This document shows positions 1 through 8,350 of a stretch of 58,828 nucleotides of DNA, piece after piece. Under the pieces are notes generated by a model that searched no databases, had not been told where the DNA came from, and worked only from the letters and a program-made list of their open reading frames with translations. Both the position numbers and the translations under genes were made by a program. Position 1 is the stretch's first letter. Each line of letters starts with the position of its first letter. Source of the stretch: Candidatus Peribacter sp. (GTDB lineage Bacteria > Patescibacteriota > Gracilibacteria > Peribacterales > Peribacteraceae); assembly GCA_018652955.1 (NCBI GenBank), contig JABIBA010000010.1:1-58828 (forward strand), given 5' to 3'.

Positions 1-1941
1 ACTACGAGTTGGGTACTCTCTGAGAAAAACAACCTTATAGAATCTAGTCGAGATGCAGTATTTCGGACTCGATTTTCTCGTGAAGGAAACTATGTACTAG
101 TAGCAGAGGTAAACAGCAACGGAAAGAAAACAGAGCGTACGTTCTTTGTGGAAGTGCGTCAGCGCAAAGTTGAAGATCGAGCAGTCCCAGGAAGTGCGGG
201 GGACATTGTTATCATAGATCCTCCAGAGTTTAGAGGTGCAATCCCCCTAAGCCTTGGCAGACAAGTCATTAGCATTACCCCTATTCGTGAAGACGTACAG
301 GTGCTTGCATTCGACTTTGATATCGACTTCGATAGTAATAATGATGGGAACCTTCAGAATGATGAAGATACTCGCAATACGCTTTTTCGATCGGAAGGAA
401 ATCCTCTACACGTCTGGTTTGTCGATGGATCCGAGCGGTCTATTCGCCTTGGTGCACTCTTTGCAGATAACACCACGAACTTTACAACCTACACTGTAGG
501 CAAAAGATCTGGAGAGCCTGTGCAGGAAGTACGCGATACTGTTGAGAATTCAAATATCAACAAAGGAGATATGAAGATAATGGTGACAAAGAGTGATAAC
601 GGAGAAGTGCATTTTTCTCTGCAACTTCCAGCTGGAGAAGAAGTGCCACTGCTCATGCACTGGAACTTTGGTGATGGCAGCACGAGTTTGCTAGACAATC
701 CTATTCACGACTTTGCGGATTCAGGTCAGTACAAAGTACAAGTTGAAGTGCGCGACTTAAAAACTGGTCGGGTTATTGAAACTGTCGAAGATACTATTTC
801 TGTAAATAGACTCCGCGATGAAAACCCCGACAACAAAGATCCAGAGCCAACACCAGACAAGAAGAAACCTAAAAAAGAAGGTGGATCATCTGTTCTTGGA
901 CTCATCATCAAACTTATTTTGAGCTTAGTAGGGTCTGCAATCGTTGGTGCACTTATCTTCTTCCTTGTTGGAAAAGCGAAGAAGAAAGGATTCTCTTTAG
1001 AGAAAACTATGGAACAAGCAGAAAAGACAATTGTCAAAACTCCAGAAGAGTCTGTGCAAGATGGCGCACCTCCACCTATGGAGATACAGGCAGAGGAAAT
1101 TCCTGAGCCTCCAGTAGCACCTCCACCTCCTGTAGAACCTGCTCCACCTCCTCCACCACCAGTGGAACCTGCTCCTCCTGCACCTGCACCTGCACCTGCT
1201 CCAGAACCAGTGCCAGAACCTCCAGTAGTTGAACCTACACCTGAGCCAGTTACACCACCTGCACCTGCTAGTACTGCCGAAGCTGCTGCTCCGGCATGGC
1301 TTCAGGAAGGACTCGGTCAAAACACTACTTCACCAGAACCTGTAGCACCTGCACCTCCAATGGAAGTACCTGCTGCTCCACCTCCTCAGCCTCCAGTCGC
1401 CGAGCCTGTGCCTGAGCCAGTTGCTCCGCCACCGCCTCCACCACCAGTGGAAGCACCACCTGCATCTGCACAAGTAGATACGCCTGCACCAAATGTAGAC
1501 CACACCGCATTAAACCCTTCAGCAGATCAGCTCGAGGCAGATACTGAAAATGCACCAGATTGGCTACAGGCAGGTATAGCGCAAGCAGAGACAGCCGGGC
1601 AAACTCCTGCAACTCCAGTAGAGCCTCCACAAGAAGTTGCTCCTACTGCTCCTGCAGAAAAAGCGAAGGACCCAGAAGCTCTTGAGCGAGAGAAAGACCG
1701 AAAGCGCCGAAAGCGCCAACGCTATCGTGAGAACTTAAAGACACGAAAAATAGAGGCTAACGGAGAGACTCTAAAACAACCTGAGAATACTGCTCCAACA
1801 GAGCCTGCTCCAGAAGATCTTAATGAGCCAGTTGCCTTTGTTACAGCGGAAGATATTGAGCCAATGGAGCCTCCTGCTCCACCTCCTCCACCTCCTCCAG
1901 TTGAGGAACCGCATACACCAGAGGGCGAAAAGCCTGCGTAA
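1..1941 (+). CDS. PKD-domain membrane protein with proline-rich tail (5' end outside window)
   Basis: The frame is open from base 1, so the gene begins upstream of the window; a GTG at 148 is only an internal codon. The visible protein has an EF-hand/dockerin-like calcium loop (DSNNDGNLQNDE, about bases 340-375), then a PKD domain with the hallmark WNFGDGS (about base 660) and a β-sandwich ending near base 800. A KKPKK-type basic stretch precedes one transmembrane helix (about bases 890-975). The remainder is a long Pro/Ala/Glu/Val-rich tail, interrupted by two related motifs (APAWLQEGLGQ and APDWLQAGIAQ) and a basic segment near 1670-1750. Topology would be outside-PKD, one helix, inside-tail. 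PKD domains usually bind proteins or sugars at the cell surface. Specific function is unknown. The gene is followed by tRNA-His. Confidence 0.8.
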   Translation, partial: TTSWVLSEKNNLIESSRDAVFRTRFSREGNYVLVAEVNSNGKKTERTFFVEVRQRKVEDRAVPGSAGDIVIIDPPEFRGAIPLSLGRQVISITPIREDVQVLAFDFDIDFDSNNDGNLQNDEDTRNTLFRSEGNPLHVWFVDGSERSIRLGALFADNTTNFTTYTVGKRSGEPVQEVRDTVENSNINKGDMKIMVTKSDNGEVHFSLQLPAGEEVPLLMHWNFGDGSTSLLDNPIHDFADSGQYKVQVEVRDLKTGRVIETVEDTISVNRLRDENPDNKDPEPTPDKKKPKKEGGSSVLGLIIKLILSLVGSAIVGALIFFLVGKAKKKGFSLEKTMEQAEKTIVKTPEESVQDGAPPPMEIQAEEIPEPPVAPPPPVEPAPPPPPPVEPAPPAPAPAPAPEPVPEPPVVEPTPEPVTPPAPASTAEAAAPAWLQEGLGQNTTSPEPVAPAPPMEVPAAPPPQPPVAEPVPEPVAPPPPPPPVEAPPASAQVDTPAPNVDHTALNPSADQLEADTENAPDWLQAGIAQAETAGQTPATPVEPPQEVAPTAPAEKAKDPEALEREKDRKRRKRQRYRENLKTRKIEANGETLKQPENTAPTEPAPEDLNEPVAFVTAEDIEPMEPPAPPPPPPPVEEPHTPEGEKPA

Positions 1942-2004
1942 AGCAGACTAAAAGCCTTCCCTAAGTCCATTTGCCCTAGTAGGATAGGCGGGCTGTTTAA
2001 ATAT

Positions 2005-2082
2005 GGCGAGAGTAGCTCAGTTGGTTAGAGCGTCCGGTTGTGGTCCGGAAGGTCGTGGGTTCAAACCCCATTTCTCGCCCCA
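2005..2082 (+). tRNA. tRNA-His (GTG)
   Basis: A full cloverleaf can be folded. The extra G at 2005 is G-1, paired with C73 at 2079, which is diagnostic of tRNA-His. The acceptor is 2006-2012/2072-2078, the D stem starts at 2015, and the anticodon stem TCCGG/CCGGA encloses loop TTGTGGT with anticodon GTG (2040-2042). The T arm is 2055-2071. CCA is encoded at 2080-2082. Its 3' half is duplicated downstream at 5526-5542 and 7683-7709. Confidence 0.96.
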
Positions 2083-2137
2083 GACTTTTCTTGGCTTACC
2101 TAAGCCATTTATTTGCTATACCACCATGTAGTGCATA

Positions 2138-2166
2138 TTGAAAAAAGCTCTGTTTTATGGTAAAAT
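2138..2166 (+). promoter_or_regulatory. Promoter for the 101-aa/964-aa gene pair
   Basis: TTGAAA at 2138-2143, a 17-base spacer, then TAAAAT at 2161-2166 preceded by TG (extended -10). The ATG lies 18 bases after the -10, giving a leader of roughly 10 bases with no Shine-Dalgarno. Confidence 0.7.
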
Positions 2167-2184
2167 AATAAGATTTGTATTTAT

Positions 2185-2490
2185 ATGGAAAACTCTGTTT
2201 CAAGCCTCATTACTGGCAGTATCAGCATAAGTAAGGAGGACAAAGATACACTGCTTTCCTCTCTGGATTCACTAAGTGCACAAGAGCTTGAGGTAATTAA
2301 GCAAACCCTTATCTTAGAACAAAAAGAAGGAGCTTCCATAGATCAAGAATACTCTGCAAGTCGCCATGGAGCATATGCTCGTTTTATAGATACTCTCCAT
2401 ACAATAAAGTCGTGGGCATTTTCTCATGCAGAAAAGGCAGAAAATAAAGAAGATATTTCTACACTTGAACACTTCTTTGACGATGAGTAA
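2185..2490 (+). CDS. Small acidic protein of unknown function, partner of the caspase-like protein
   Basis: Encodes 101 residues, mostly predicted α-helical, rich in Ser, Glu and Asp, ending in an acidic EHFFDDE. There is no signal peptide, membrane segment or motif that I recognise. The stop codon overlaps the ATG of the next gene (ATGAGTAA, 2483-2490), so the two are probably translationally coupled and may act together. The arrangement of a small helical protein followed by a very large one recurs at 49992-44996. The coupling suggests a chaperone, inhibitor or antitoxin-like partner, but nothing in the sequence proves it. Confidence 0.7.
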   Translation: MENSVSSLITGSISISKEDKDTLLSSLDSLSAQELEVIKQTLILEQKEGASIDQEYSASRHGAYARFIDTLHTIKSWAFSHAEKAENKEDISTLEHFFDDE

Positions 2491-5377
2491 TAAGCGCATA
2501 TTCAGATTTGGCATAAAAGAGAAGAGGCTTATATTTCAGTTTGAAGGACCCAAAAAACATCCTTTAGAGCAAGGAATTAGCGATTCTGTAGATAGTCTTC
2601 ATGAAAAGATTTCTACAACAGAGGAGGAGGAAGATATTATCGACCAAGATCGTATCGTAGATGATATCAATAAACTCAAGGTAGGTCTCCTCAACATTGA
2701 AAATAAAGATATAAAAAACAAAGCTCTACAGCAGCTAGATGATGCACTTGGAGTACTCCATACAGATTTTGATAAAGACGAATCTCAGAAGCAAGAAAGG
2801 CTTTCTCGTCTTAATGACCGTGTGTATTCATCTTTGCAGCCAATACTCTCCCGTCTCCTTGCAGAAAAAGAGGGTGTTACCAAGTTGGAAGGAAAAGGTG
2901 CAACAAGAACAATGGAATTTAACGGGGAAAAGGTAACACTAGAAATAGAAGGTCTTGGGACTGTTAAGAAAATCACGATGCCTGGCAAAAATATAGTCGT
3001 AGATGTCCCCAATGGGTATCCGACAAGAGTAATTGAAAGAATTCTTATCAATATACAAAGTATCCAGAATATTATTCCAAAACATTTACAGAAAGATGCA
3101 CAATCACTTATAGCTATAAATGGAGAAACATTTACTTTTACAGCAGAAGTAGATGGAGTAGAAGAATCGTACCGCGTTACTCCTTTCGAACTTCTTGAAA
3201 AAATACCTAAGGCAGACTATGCAAAGCAATATGAAGCAGAGCAGAAAGCAATGCAGGTAGAAATGGACATCATTAATAAGAACATGCCACGAGGACCAAA
3301 TGGTATGGATGTCTCTTCAAAAGAATTTAAAAAACTATATGCAGAAATACAGCAACTTACGTTTGATCTCGATGTTGGCACAGTCAAAAATGCACAAGAA
3401 TTACTTAAAAAGGGGGAAATTACGAAAGAGGATCTTGAAAAAATTACTCTTTATCAAGCGATGAATAAGGCAATCTACCGAGCAGAAAAGTCACAAAGAA
3501 AATTACGAGTACTTAAAGATAAAAAGTACGATCTTGAGCAGGGGTATACCAATGGGGAACGATTCAATACTGTAGATGATTCCCAAGAAACTCTTGAAGT
3601 ACGCTCTTTAAAGGGAGATGATGTCTACCACAACAAGAAAGGAGATATTGTCCGCACAAGAACATATATAAACAATAGTCTTACAACAGGAAGTCCTGAG
3701 AGATATTCAGATACCACAGAATATCATGAAGGTAAATCATCGACTACTACAAGCCGATTAAAAGATACTAATCAAATCACGAGCAAATCAGTGAGGGATA
3801 CTGATGGTTATTCAATGGAAAGCACATACTTTGAAAAGGATGGAAATATTACTTCAGTGAGCTATCCAAAATTTGGAGTGCAAATGGAATACCGGGATGG
3901 AAAGCCACATACGATACAGGTAAATAATAATGCATATGCCATCATCTACTGTGAAAAAGTACTACTACTGAAAGACGGAGAAAGTATACTCAAAAAAATT
4001 GCTGCAGGAGCACCGGGAGAGATTCTTGCAAGAATAGATGATATTTCTAAGCTCGGACAGCCACTTGCAAATGAGCTAGTTACAATTGCTCTAAATAATG
4101 CTGATGAAAAAGTACTTAAAAAAATTCTCCAAGACTTAGATAAATATGAACACATAAGAAAAACATTTTCTTCACCTCAGCAGCTAGAGCAGTTTACGAA
4201 AGAATGTGAACGCCGATTAGAAAAGTACAGAATTGCAAAAATACTCACACGCGCTTCGTATGGAGAAGAGCTTCCAAAGAAGATGCGAGAACTTTGGGAA
4301 GACCCTGCACTTAGTAATATACTTGAGGTTAAAGATGAATGGATTCCTAAAGATCACCCTCTTATGAAGCAATCCTCAAAAGGAGGGAACGAAGAGCTTG
4401 CATTGATTCAAATGAAAGCAATTATTGCAAGGAACCTCTACTTTACAAAGCTTCCTATTACTAAAGAAAATGTACAAAAGGAATTTGAACGTGTGGCCAA
4501 GGAGCGAGAGGCACTAAGGAGTACCCCTCTATTCCAAGGAAGAAATGTAGTGTTCGGAGCACATGAAGAAGTAATGCATGAAGAACGACGCATTAAAGAA
4601 TCTGGAGATAAGCATGCTTTTGGAAAAGAAGCTCTTGTTACCGCAATGCAAAAACAAATTGGCCCAGATGGCAGCTTTACTCTTATTAGGCCTGAGCTAG
4701 ATACAGTAGCTGAAGAAGATAAGATTGAGAATCTTACTCAGGCAAAGCAGAAGATTCTCGACCAGATTCGCACAACACCTCCTCCATTTACATTCGTTTT
4801 TGATGGTCATGGTGGACCTGATGCTATCTATCTATCTGATGGATCAATTGATGGATTTAGTCCTGGAGTCGGAGCTAGTGACTCTGAAGTTCAAGAATTC
4901 AAAGACACCATTAGTATATCAGCACAGGAAATAGGAGAAGCTTTTGCTGCCCGAGATGCAACATTTGGAAAAGAGATTGCTTCGTCTCCAGAGAAGAGAG
5001 ATGTTTTGATCTTGTCCTGTTGTTTTAATGCGAATTTTATTCGAAATATGTACAGGCATATGGGCTCTGCACCAAAACCTGTAGCAATTGGACAATCCGA
5101 ATACAACCAATACTCTTTGTACTTTAAACCTAATAAATACGGAAGTCCGTTTTTAGCAAATACTGTAGGAGCAGCTAAAGAAGATGGACCCGCTACCCTT
5201 GGAACGGTGTTCGATAAAGAGTTTACCAATATGGAAGAAATTACGGATGAAAAAGGCGAAGTCTTTGAGGGTAATACAAACCCAAGTGTATATGTTCCAG
5301 ACGAAAATAATGTCATCATGCAAATTACAAAGACTGATGATGATAGTGTAGATCCCTCAAGGGAATCTATTGCGTAG
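2483..5377 (+). CDS. Large protein with C-terminal caspase-like (clan CD) His/Cys signature
   Basis: The ATG at 2483 overlaps the preceding stop and was preferred over an in-frame codon at 2426 inside the upstream gene; this gives 964 residues. The N-terminal two thirds are coiled-coil-prone and Lys/Glu-rich, with a β-rich Tyr/Gly/Asp segment at about residues 380-490 that loosely recalls YD/RHS repeats. Near the C-terminus, a hydrophobic strand leads into FDGHGG (His776) and about 70 residues later a second strand leads into LSCCF (Cys846/Cys847). A strand-HisGly followed by a strand-Cys is the catalytic layout of clan CD peptidases (caspases, gingipains, CHAT). No signal peptide is seen, so it is probably cytoplasmic. 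Proteolytic activity is inferred from this signature only; the family is not one I recognise. Confidence 0.75.
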   Translation: MSNKRIFRFGIKEKRLIFQFEGPKKHPLEQGISDSVDSLHEKISTTEEEEDIIDQDRIVDDINKLKVGLLNIENKDIKNKALQQLDDALGVLHTDFDKDESQKQERLSRLNDRVYSSLQPILSRLLAEKEGVTKLEGKGATRTMEFNGEKVTLEIEGLGTVKKITMPGKNIVVDVPNGYPTRVIERILINIQSIQNIIPKHLQKDAQSLIAINGETFTFTAEVDGVEESYRVTPFELLEKIPKADYAKQYEAEQKAMQVEMDIINKNMPRGPNGMDVSSKEFKKLYAEIQQLTFDLDVGTVKNAQELLKKGEITKEDLEKITLYQAMNKAIYRAEKSQRKLRVLKDKKYDLEQGYTNGERFNTVDDSQETLEVRSLKGDDVYHNKKGDIVRTRTYINNSLTTGSPERYSDTTEYHEGKSSTTTSRLKDTNQITSKSVRDTDGYSMESTYFEKDGNITSVSYPKFGVQMEYRDGKPHTIQVNNNAYAIIYCEKVLLLKDGESILKKIAAGAPGEILARIDDISKLGQPLANELVTIALNNADEKVLKKILQDLDKYEHIRKTFSSPQQLEQFTKECERRLEKYRIAKILTRASYGEELPKKMRELWEDPALSNILEVKDEWIPKDHPLMKQSSKGGNEELALIQMKAIIARNLYFTKLPITKENVQKEFERVAKEREALRSTPLFQGRNVVFGAHEEVMHEERRIKESGDKHAFGKEALVTAMQKQIGPDGSFTLIRPELDTVAEEDKIENLTQAKQKILDQIRTTPPPFTFVFDGHGGPDAIYLSDGSIDGFSPGVGASDSEVQEFKDTISISAQEIGEAFAARDATFGKEIASSPEKRDVLILSCCFNANFIRNMYRHMGSAPKPVAIGQSEYNQYSLYFKPNKYGSPFLANTVGAAKEDGPATLGTVFDKEFTNMEEITDEKGEVFEGNTNPSVYVPDENNVIMQITKTDDDSVDPSRESIA

Positions 5378-5403
5378 GATACCTATTTAGCCCTATCCAG
5401 CCT

Positions 5404-5542
5404 CTTATACTGGTTATTCCCCAAATAACCTACATTCGTTTCGAAGGAGAAGATAAAGTAACCTAAGGAATCGCTCGCCCCAGATTTATTATATACAGTT
5501 GGTTAGAGCATTCGCCCATCTGACTCCCATTTCTCGCCCCAG
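5404..5542 (+). repeat. tRNA-His-derived repeat, copy A
   Basis: Bases 5404-5509 are nearly identical to 7549-7654 (about 5 differences in 106). The block contains CTCGCCCCAG, the tRNA-His 3' end, then a D-arm-like GTTGGTTAGAGC. It is followed by a shortened middle and a second copy of the tRNA 3' end, CCCATTTCTCGCCCCAG (5526-5542). It cannot fold as a working tRNA. Confidence 0.85.
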
Positions 5543-5556
5543 ATTTTACTAACTCG

Positions 5557-5838
5557 TTAGAGAATTTTTTGCACCATCAACGCTGGAGAATACTTAAAAA
5601 GCACAATAACAATAGTCCACAACAGTTGAACAATAATCATGGAAGTACAATCCGACCACTTACTCTTATGCTGCTTTATCATTTTATAATTCAAAAATAG
5701 ATATATCCCTAGCGGAAATACATATATGCCATACGCCAATACGTACACAAGAACCCACCAAAGTGGAGGGAGAAAGAAAAGCATGATGATCAATGCCTGT
5801 TTCCATGAAAACATTTTGTACTCTTTCTTTGTGTCCAT
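5557..5838 (-). CDS. Small membrane protein, unknown
   Basis: Encodes 93 residues with three hydrophobic stretches (about residues 13-30, 33-50 and 65-85) separated by short basic loops such as YKMIKQHKSK. This looks like a two- or three-pass membrane protein. A TATAAA box on the minus strand (5850-5855) ends 11 bases before the ATG, consistent with a near-leaderless transcript. The gene sits between two tRNA-derived repeats and so forms a one-gene unit. I do not recognise a family. The hydrophobic pattern and promoter support it as real, but it is short. Confidence 0.55.
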   Translation of the reverse strand: MDTKKEYKMFSWKQALIIMLFFLPPLWWVLVYVLAYGIYVFPLGIYLFLNYKMIKQHKSKWSDCTSMIIVQLLWTIVIVLFKYSPALMVQKIL

Positions 5839-5858
5839 ATGTAAGGCATTTTATAGTA

Positions 5859-5900
5859 AAAAGTAGTCTAAGGAATCGCACTCCCCAGTTTTTTAATAAA
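5859..5900 (+). repeat. Degenerate partial copy of the tRNA-derived repeat
   Basis: The segment CTAAGGAATCGC followed by CTCCCCAGTTTTTTAATAAA resembles the inner part of copies A and B (AAAGTAACCTAAGGAATCGC then TCGCCCCAGATTTATTATA). It lies between the 93-aa gene and the 506-aa gene. Confidence 0.55.
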
Positions 5901-5902
5901 TC

Positions 5903-7423
5903 CTATTTCTTCGAATCAAGAATATCGTGTAAAAATGCAGTCTTATCTTTGTAGTGATTAAGGCTGGGAATATCATCTCTCTTACCTTTGATCTTTTCAC
6001 ATAACTCTAGAGCCTCATCAGACAACTGCCTCTCTATAGGGGTACATTCGATAAAAAATAAGGCGAGATTCGTTAGTAATTCCTGTTCTGTCTCACTCGT
6101 ATACCGTGGATTATACCATGGTGAATTATTGTGGCGATTCTCTATATAACGCAATTGCTGTTTACAATAGTCTATCTCATCCTGATTAGGTGATTTCTTA
6201 AGTTCTCTAGCAGACAGAATAAAAAGTAACGGGAATTTTGAAAGGATTTTCCTTTTCTCAGAGCTATCCTCTGGGAGGTTTTTTACCATTTCATGTGCAG
6301 CCAATCGCATTTGAAGCCAATTGGTATCCTGTTTCCAGTCGTTGAGAGCATCCCAAATATATGTGCGCCCACTTTTCTCTGCACCAGTAAATGACTCATT
6401 TGTTACATCAAACGGAAATACTTGGATACGACCATTTTTATCTTGTGACATCACTTGAACAAGCGCATGTGGACCACCTTCTGTTCGATAATCTCCGTAA
6501 CTGTATTGTAGGATTGCTTCTAAATCTGGCTGTACTGCTACACGCTTTTTCTCTTCGTCAGTTAAAAGTCTCAATCTCCATAGAGCGGATTTTTCTTTGC
6601 CTTCCTTTGTATTGCGATCTATCTTTGAATCGGGCCTCATAACTACTAATTCACCAGTGGTAAACAGTTTATACACTTCTAGATCTTCTGGCTGCAGTCT
6701 ACCGTAGGGAAATCCACTAGCTGCAATCTTGTTACTTAGTATGCCAATGCGAGTGGTCTGTAAAAGACTTGTATCAGAAGCTTGTAGTAATTTAATAGCT
6801 TCGAATATTACAATCATCATTTGTGCCTTATTTCGGCACACCGTATCTTTATCGTCCTTATTTTTTAAAATAGTTTCTGGGCTATACACATCATTGCTAT
6901 GCCGTCCTTTTAATCGTTCCCGCAAAATATCATCATCCGATAAGCTTCCACCACTTCTTTTTAGCTGTTGCGATATGTCCATATTTTTATTCCCCTTATT
7001 GGTTAACGCCAATTGACTAGAGTCATACTCTGTCCGCTCGGAAAGAATAGTATGAGCGAGTGCTACCGCTTCACGTGGAGAAAGATTCGCTATTTTTTTT
7101 CCTACTCCTTTTCCGTAATTTTTATCAATAAATATGCTGATGCGTTTCATTGCCCTAGGGTCACTTAATGTATTTGTCTGTTTTGAAAAGTTATTATACT
7201 TAGGTAAAGAAAGGGTCTTTGGGATAGATGCTGCAAACTCTTGCCCAGGATTTACATCGGGATTCCACTGCTTTTTAGGGAATACCAGTGGATTACTACC
7301 AACAATAGGCATTGATACAAGTGATCGTTTACGCCAGCCAGGTTTATAATCTACATGCTTTTTATCTTCCTGTATTGGGCCTACAAATGCAGATTTTTGT
7401 TCTTGTGGTTTTTCTTTGGCCAT
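5903..7423 (-). CDS. Protein with transglutaminase-like Cys/His/Asp signature
   Basis: The ATG at 7423 was chosen because a TATAAT box ends six bases upstream; an alternative start at 7471 would lie upstream of that promoter. Encodes 506 residues, no signal peptide. Three motifs in the order of a transglutaminase-like (papain-fold) core are visible: VCRNKA with Cys196, PHALVQV with His319 and FDVTN with Asp339. The Cys-to-His distance is longer than in typical family members, implying an insertion. The N-terminal 100 residues are Lys/Pro-rich and the last 130 are helical. Such folds act as proteases, transglutaminases or peptide N-glycanases. It is bracketed by tRNA-derived repeats. Assignment rests on motif order and remains a hypothesis. 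Confidence 0.7.
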   Translation of the reverse strand: MAKEKPQEQKSAFVGPIQEDKKHVDYKPGWRKRSLVSMPIVGSNPLVFPKKQWNPDVNPGQEFAASIPKTLSLPKYNNFSKQTNTLSDPRAMKRISIFIDKNYGKGVGKKIANLSPREAVALAHTILSERTEYDSSQLALTNKGNKNMDISQQLKRSGGSLSDDDILRERLKGRHSNDVYSPETILKNKDDKDTVCRNKAQMMIVIFEAIKLLQASDTSLLQTTRIGILSNKIAASGFPYGRLQPEDLEVYKLFTTGELVVMRPDSKIDRNTKEGKEKSALWRLRLLTDEEKKRVAVQPDLEAILQYSYGDYRTEGGPHALVQVMSQDKNGRIQVFPFDVTNESFTGAEKSGRTYIWDALNDWKQDTNWLQMRLAAHEMVKNLPEDSSEKRKILSKFPLLFILSARELKKSPNQDEIDYCKQQLRYIENRHNNSPWYNPRYTSETEQELLTNLALFFIECTPIERQLSDEALELCEKIKGKRDDIPSLNHYKDKTAFLHDILDSKK

Positions 7424-7435
7424 CAGATTATTATA
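7424..7435 (-). promoter_or_regulatory. -10 box of a predicted leaderless promoter
   Basis: TATAAT on the minus strand at 7430-7435, preceded by TG, with six bases between it and the ATG at 7423. No Shine-Dalgarno is present and no clear -35 was found. Confidence 0.6.
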
Positions 7436-7548
7436 CAGGATTTTTATGATTTTTGGAATTATGCCCTTCAATCAAGGTTATAGATGCCTATATATCCTTA
7501 GTAGTGGGGGAATTTTTACCTAAATTACATAATAGGCTTATTTATTCG

Positions 7549-7709
7549 CTTATACTGGTTATTCCCTAAATAACCTACATTCGTTTCGAAGCTAAACATA
7601 AAGTAACCTAAGGAATCGCTCGCCCCAGATTTATTATATACAGTTGGTTAGAGCGTTCGCGGTTAGCGGCCCGTGAAGGTCTGGGTTCAAACCCCATTTC
7701 TCGCCCCAG
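7549..7709 (+). repeat. tRNA-His-derived repeat, copy B
   Basis: Bases 7549-7654 repeat 5404-5509. The copy then carries a non-canonical anticodon region and 27 bases (7683-7709) identical to the T arm and 3' end of tRNA-His (2057-2083). The 5' acceptor strand is missing, so this is a tRNA relic or attachment-site-like repeat. It closes the accessory island against the copper operon. Confidence 0.88.
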
Positions 7710-7726
7710 TTTTACCAATAAATAAC

Positions 7727-8350
7727 CTAATGGCCATTATCATCTTCATGATGATCATCATAATCTGGGTCGTGGTTTTGAGCTTCTTCAGTTCCGTGTG
7801 GATCTCCAGTTTCTACTACTCGCGGAGGCAAGTGCTCCTCCTTGTTAGTATGAGCGTGACCTACTGACCTGTTTGGCATAAGTAAAGCTGCTCCTTGAGC
7901 ACCTCCGTAGAAACCAGCTCCCCAAAATAATACAACACCTAGTGTCCCAACAAGAGTGGCATGCAATTTTCTTCCATTTCCATGATGTTCGTGGGTATGC
8001 AGCCAACGTAGTGATGTCCCAACTGCAATAAGTTCTAAGGTGACAACAATTAATGCTAGTGAACCCATAGCTTCTGATTCGCCAACAAAGGGAACAGGTA
8101 GGTATAGCATAATAAGGCACAGTATTGCCATTCCACCATTCATAGCAAGTCCTAGTCGATACGTACGCATTTTGGGCTGACGAAAAAAATGTACACCTAA
8201 TACAAGTTGCATTATTCCACCTACCATAAAGAACATTCCTTCAAGAGGAGGAAATGGTGTCCAGTGCTGCTGTGCAACAATGGAAACATGTAGTAGTCCA
8301 GCTGCTATGCTGCAAAGGCCAGTTATGCGTGCGGCGAGATAGTTTTTCAT
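7727..8350 (-). CDS. Multi-pass membrane protein with His-rich tail, end of copper operon
   Basis: Encodes 207 residues. About five transmembrane segments fill residues 5-165. Histidine clusters follow the fourth segment (HTHEHHGNG) and crowd the C-terminus (HAHTNKEEH, then DYDDHHEDDNGH), a pattern typical of metal-binding loops. The start overlaps the stop of the cusA-like gene by four bases (ATGA type), so it is translated from the same mRNA. No family recognised. The context and the His-rich tail suggest metal buffering or an accessory role in copper export; this is inference. Confidence 0.8.
   Translation of the reverse strand: MKNYLAARITGLCSIAAGLLHVSIVAQQHWTPFPPLEGMFFMVGGIMQLVLGVHFFRQPKMRTYRLGLAMNGGMAILCLIMLYLPVPFVGESEAMGSLALIVVTLELIAVGTSLRWLHTHEHHGNGRKLHATLVGTLGVVLFWGAGFYGGAQGAALLMPNRSVGHAHTNKEEHLPPRVVETGDPHGTEEAQNHDPDYDDHHEDDNGH

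Noticed and set aside
5404-5542. A second tRNA gene
   Set aside because: The D-arm and 3' end are recognisable, but the acceptor 5' strand and anticodon arm are missing, so it cannot fold as a tRNA.
7640-7712. A third tRNA gene
   Set aside because: Good T arm and 3' end, but no 5' acceptor strand and an abnormal anticodon region.
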